A stretch of 7,381 bases of DNA, taken from Lachnospiraceae bacterium (lineage in GTDB: Bacteria; Bacillota; Clostridia; Lachnospirales; Lachnospiraceae). Position numbers and translations under genes: made by a program. Of this stretch, positions 4,888-7,381 are shown in pieces. The notes under the pieces were generated by a model that saw nothing but the letters and a program-made list of their open reading frames with translations, was not told where the DNA came from and ran no database searches. The stretch's first letter is position 1; every line of letters begins with the position of its first letter. The stretch is from assembly GCA_017476305.1 (NCBI GenBank), contig JAFVAA010000339.1, forward strand, positions 1 to 7,381, written 5' to 3'.

Positions 4888-5667
4888 CTATGCTGTTCCT
4901 TTTTTCCGTTCTCCTGCCATTTCCACAGAACGCTTCAGGGCTTCCATCAGGTCAATAATATTCTCCGCATCGCTGCCATCTGCAGAAACAATCTCTTTCC
5001 CCTCAATTTTTGTCATGATCGCTTCCTTTAGCTTCATTTGATATTCGTCGTGGTACGCAGAAATGTCAAAGCTTTTCGTCATCGTCTCTATCAACGTTTT
5101 TGCCATATTTAATTCTTCCTTTGTCACCTCCACCTTTGCCTGTGACTTCGGCATCTCCTGAATCTCCTCCTGATAGAAAAGAATTTTTGCAATCAAGCAT
5201 TCCTTCGTTGGATACAAGACCAAAAGATTCTCATTCGTGCCAATTACCGTTTTAGCCACAGCTACCTTTTTACCTGCAAGCAGGGAACGTCTTAAAAGCT
5301 CATAGGCTTTTTCTGCCCCGACCTCCGGCACCAAATAATAATTCTTATCAAACAGAATGGAATCAATTTCTGACATTTTCGCAAAATGCTCGACATGAAT
5401 TGTCTTATCCTTTTTCGATTTAATCTTTTCCAGTTCCTCTGTGGTAAAGGTCACATATTTTCCCTTTTCATACTCATATCCCTTGATGATATCCTCATTT
5501 GAAATCTCCTTATCACAGGATGGACAATATTTTTTATAATGAATCCTCTCCTTCGACTCCTTGCAGAGCTGATTAAATGATATGCTCGCATTTCTTGTGG
5601 TTTTATAAAGCCCTACCGGAATGTATAATAATCCAACCGATATGGCACTTTTATGAGCTGCCGGCAT
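4888..5667 (-). CDS. ku: Ku protein, non-homologous end joining
   Basis: This 259-residue bacterial Ku forms a homodimeric ring that threads onto double-strand DNA ends and recruits the ligase. Family features in order are HKSAISVGLLYIPVGLYKTT at 5-24, FNQLCKES near 31-38, YCPSCDKEISNEDIIKGYEY at 47-66, TEELEKI at 76-82, the YYLVPE strand at 110-115, KILFYQEEI at 161-169 and the conserved helical HDEYQMKLKEAIMTKIEGKE at 206-225. A basic tail, RKKGTA, ends the protein; such tails help end bridging. The CPSC pair may bind metal or be a relic. Length is normal for the family. AAAGGAGGGG sits 5-6 nt before ATG and fixes the start. It is the first gene of an operon with the ligase and is divergent from an XRE-type regulator, a possible controller. 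Confidence 0.95.
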   Translation of the reverse strand: MPAAHKSAISVGLLYIPVGLYKTTRNASISFNQLCKESKERIHYKKYCPSCDKEISNEDIIKGYEYEKGKYVTFTTEELEKIKSKKDKTIHVEHFAKMSEIDSILFDKNYYLVPEVGAEKAYELLRRSLLAGKKVAVAKTVIGTNENLLVLYPTKECLIAKILFYQEEIQEMPKSQAKVEVTKEELNMAKTLIETMTKSFDISAYHDEYQMKLKEAIMTKIEGKEIVSADGSDAENIIDLMEALKRSVEMAGERKKGTA

Positions 5668-5825
5668 GATACCCCTCCTTTAAGTATTAAGACTGTATGA
5701 AATCCATCGGATGAGCACTGCATAGTCAGTGCAACATTTGTTTCATCTCAATGGATGTTATCTTGTGAATATGATTCTATAGGTATTATGCTGAACAATC
5801 TGCCATATTATTCTTATAAAATTGC
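5668..5825. promoter_or_regulatory. Divergent intergenic region with nested inverted repeats upstream of Ku
   Basis: GCACTG (5715-5720) and CAGTGC (5727-5732) form a 6-bp inverted repeat around CATAGT. It is nested inside ATGAAA (5697-5702) with TTTCAT (5741-5746), and ATCCAT (5702-5707) recurs reversed as ATGGAT (5751-5756 region). Such nested dyads, 30-90 nt upstream of the Ku start, fit an operator for a dimeric repressor or the leader of the Ku transcript. No convincing sigma-A promoter facing Ku could be identified. Confidence 0.4.
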
Positions 5826-5854
5826 TTGATATTATCCTGCCGGAACACTATAAT
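5826..5854 (+). promoter_or_regulatory. Near-consensus sigma-A promoter for the XRE-type regulator
   Basis: TTGATA (5826-5831), a 17-nt spacer and a perfect TATAAT (5849-5854) point toward the regulator gene. Transcription should start near 5861, giving a leader of about 40 nt before ATG at 5901. This is the best-formed promoter in the window. Confidence 0.7.
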
Positions 5855-5900
5855 ATTGCGCAAAGACCCGTAGCACGCTGCAAGCACCGCACGCTCTGCC

Positions 5901-6590
5901 ATGCTCGGGGAGCTTGGCGCAAGACTGATAAACCACATGAAATCCACGGATGCCATGGAAGCTTTAGGCATCTCCCAGCCGACGCTCAGTGCATGGGAGG
6001 GCGAACGCAAATCGCCATCTATAGAAAAGTTAGAACACATGGCAGATGTGTACGGGGTGTCTACGGATTTTCTTTTGGGAAGGACGGAAGATGGGACTTT
6101 CCCGGCCTCCCTGAATACTTCTCCTTCTTCTCTCCCTTCATCCTCCTCGCAGGATTTCTCTGATTTTTCACCAGCTCCGATTCCAGAAGAGAACCTGCTG
6201 ATTCTGCACGGAAAGCCAGTCTGGTGCAGGGAATATGGCTGGATGCTCGTCAATGCGGTTGAGGGCTGTTTTTTATCTGCAGAGGGAAAGAAAATTTTAT
6301 TTTCAGAAACTGGAAATGGTCTGAAAGTCTACCGAACTGTCCCGGCATTTGCAGAGAGTACTGTGCCGGAAACTGCGCCTCTGAAGATTTCCAAAATTGT
6401 TTGTAAAGAAAAAATCTGGGTGGAGCCGATTTCTACGGATGAAACATTGAGAGAAGAATTGAGAGGATGGTATCGGGTAAAGGATCGGTTCGTAGAAAAT
6501 AAGTTTGGGATCCGGTTCTATCTGGATAGATACGGAGTGAAGTGGTGGGGATATGATGGAATTGATGAAAAAAACAAAGGAAGCCTTTAG
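5901..6590 (+). CDS. XRE/Cro-CI-type HTH transcriptional regulator
   Basis: This 229-residue protein is on the opposite strand from its neighbours. Residues 20-60 (EALGISQPTLSAWEGERKSP, then IEKLEHMADVYGVSTDFLLG) are a textbook Cro/CI-type HTH, with the recognition helix at SQPTLSAWE. The part before it, LGARLINHMKSTDAM, is about five residues shorter than usual across helices 1-2. Residues 68-95 form a Ser/Pro-rich linker. About 97-220 is a separate domain ending GWYRVKDRFVENKFGIRFYL and YGVKWWGYD, a tail I associate with Lachnospiraceae HTH proteins but cannot name. A strong promoter lies upstream, yet no Shine-Dalgarno is visible before ATG 5901 or before Met13 (5937). The upstream frame closes at TAG 5871-5873, which limits the start. 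It is divergent from Ku, so it may regulate itself and the NHEJ operon; that is inference. Confidence 0.82.
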   Translation: MLGELGARLINHMKSTDAMEALGISQPTLSAWEGERKSPSIEKLEHMADVYGVSTDFLLGRTEDGTFPASLNTSPSSLPSSSSQDFSDFSPAPIPEENLLILHGKPVWCREYGWMLVNAVEGCFLSAEGKKILFSETGNGLKVYRTVPAFAESTVPETAPLKISKIVCKEKIWVEPISTDETLREELRGWYRVKDRFVENKFGIRFYLDRYGVKWWGYDGIDEKNKGSL

Positions 6591-6591
6591 G

Positions 6592-7381
6592 TTATTTTCT
6601 ATGTTTCCTCTTTTTTCTCTCTGCCACATCATATTTATCGACCACATAATCCATAAACAGCTCAAGCTCTAACCTCGCATCGTCCGGTATCTTCCCTTCC
6701 AACAGGACCGGTGGTATCCTAAGCCTTGACATCCCGTCATAATCCCTGTGAAATGTTGCCTTTCCTTTTTCCAGGTCAATATGATGCAGATGATAGCCCT
6801 CTGTAATGAAACTTTCCGCTATGCTGTTATAACTCTGCCTCCTGCACCAGAAACTCTTATCCCGCCCCGCCGAATCCGGCAGGCTCTCCCCAAGTATCTT
6901 CTCGATCTCCCGGAATGTCAGCGTTACCGAGGACCGGTCCTCCTTCCCGAAAAACTGTTTGAGCGGATAATACTTCCACTGCTCCGTGATTGGTGCTTTC
7001 TTACTGCCTATATCTTCACTTTCCACGATACCTGACAGGGCATTCATCACGTCAAAGGGTGTCATGGAACTGACATCCCCGGAGACCACGATCTGTTCCC
7101 ACTCGCTCTGCGTGCACATTTTATGCACATAAACTTTTCTGAAATACGTTGGGTTCGTTGTGGAATAAATTGGTTTTACCGTCTTTGGCTGGTCCACCAG
7201 GATCGGCTTTCCACAGTAAAAGCATTTCCCTTCCTGCCGTTTCCATGCTCCCTTATATCTGCCCGTGATATTATGGATTTCCCGGAAGTGTTCCCTGCTC
7301 TCTATATAATCCCGTTCCGTATAAGGATTTGCGTTCGTCTTTATCTTTTTGTGGTGGACTAAGAGCGTTTCGGACAGTTTC
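6592..7381 (-). CDS. C-terminal part of a group II intron-type reverse transcriptase/maturase-like protein with DUF7662-like tail (partial)
   Basis: The frame is open from the right edge to TAA at 6592-6594, giving 262 visible residues; the N-terminus is outside. A GTG at 7197 is not the real start, because coding clearly continues upstream of it. The first part (LVHHKKIKTNANPYTERDYI, then GRYKGAWKRQEGKCFYCGKP) resembles the region after the maturase domain of group II intron reverse transcriptases. It has one CxxC pair (53, 56) and a later VHKMC (His86, Cys89), which look like a reduced HNH/zinc-type endonuclease region. Residues about 138-213 (YYPLKQFFGKEDRSSVTLTF, then REIEKILGESLPDSA) match the pattern of the small domain known as DUF7662. 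A basic tail, ERKKRKHRK, follows. No RT catalytic motif is in view, so the RT assignment rests on the tail only. Its stop lies one base from that of the convergent regulator. Confidence 0.62.
   Translation of the reverse strand, partial: KLSETLLVHHKKIKTNANPYTERDYIESREHFREIHNITGRYKGAWKRQEGKCFYCGKPILVDQPKTVKPIYSTTNPTYFRKVYVHKMCTQSEWEQIVVSGDVSSMTPFDVMNALSGIVESEDIGSKKAPITEQWKYYPLKQFFGKEDRSSVTLTFREIEKILGESLPDSAGRDKSFWCRRQSYNSIAESFITEGYHLHHIDLEKGKATFHRDYDGMSRLRIPPVLLEGKIPDDARLELELFMDYVVDKYDVAERKKRKHRK

Noticed and set aside
5786..6253. 155-codon minus-strand open frame starting at 6253
   Set aside because: It lies opposite the well-supported HTH domain and the regulator promoter, shows no family motif, and owes its length to the GC-rich opposite frame.
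6400..6592. Group II intron domain V/VI after the reverse-transcriptase-like gene
   Set aside because: I looked on the minus strand for the GAGC...GTTC hairpin with its AGTCGCACG-like core and found none; the DNA there codes for the regulator on the other strand.
6303..6665. 120-codon minus-strand open frame
   Set aside because: It is antisense to the conserved C-terminal part of the regulator and overlaps the end of the convergent gene; no domain is visible.
1..7381. CRISPR arrays, tRNA or rRNA genes, insertion-sequence transposases
   Set aside because: No regularly spaced repeats, cloverleaf-like sequence, rRNA-like blocks or transposase motifs were seen by eye. A covariance-model search was not possible.

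Overview
The window looks like chromosomal DNA from a Clostridia-class Firmicute, most likely a gut Lachnospiraceae. The signs are moderately AT-rich DNA, strong AGGAGG-type ribosome binding sites, a Nif11-type peptide leader, a TIGR00266/AIM24 protein, an AP2-like/tyrosine integrase and a small Ku plus stand-alone ATP-dependent ligase pair. The genus cannot be fixed from the sequence alone. Almost every gene is on the minus strand; the one clear plus-strand gene is an XRE-type regulator near the right end.

Left end (1-644, minus strand): a Nif11-like RiPP precursor reads cleanly into its GG cleavage motif but is cut by an in-frame TAA at codon 44, and its core peptide runs off the window. 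Just upstream is a 42-codon reading frame with a good ribosome binding site that encodes only the last part of a Cro/CI-type HTH protein. Beyond it lie two perfect inverted repeats in a gene-free stretch.

Centre-left (645-2091, minus): a secreted, lysine-rich, beta-structured protein with an FxLYD-like second half, then an AIM24/TIGR00266 protein, probably co-transcribed.

Centre (about 2120-3590): a solitary complete tyrosine recombinase gene bracketed by two copies of a 30-bp near-palindrome whose asymmetric loops are exact reverse complements, so the copies are inverted relative to each other. A second, imperfect repeat of about 40 bp lies upstream of both the secreted-protein gene and the integrase, this time in direct orientation. 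A candidate promoter inside the bracketed segment points rightward; inversion would aim it at the secreted-protein gene. This is the best candidate here for an undescribed switch or a minimal mobile unit.

Centre-right (3625-5667, minus): a two-gene NHEJ operon, Ku followed by an ATP-dependent DNA ligase, with a terminator-like hairpin. Ku binds and bridges double-strand ends and recruits the ligase, which seals them.

Right end (5668-7381): an XRE-type regulator is transcribed divergently from Ku behind a near-consensus sigma-A promoter, and its stop codon lies one base from the stop of a convergent gene. That gene, cut by the window edge, looks like the C-terminal part of a group II intron-type reverse transcriptase/maturase joined to a small DUF7662-like domain. 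No intron RNA is visible downstream of it.
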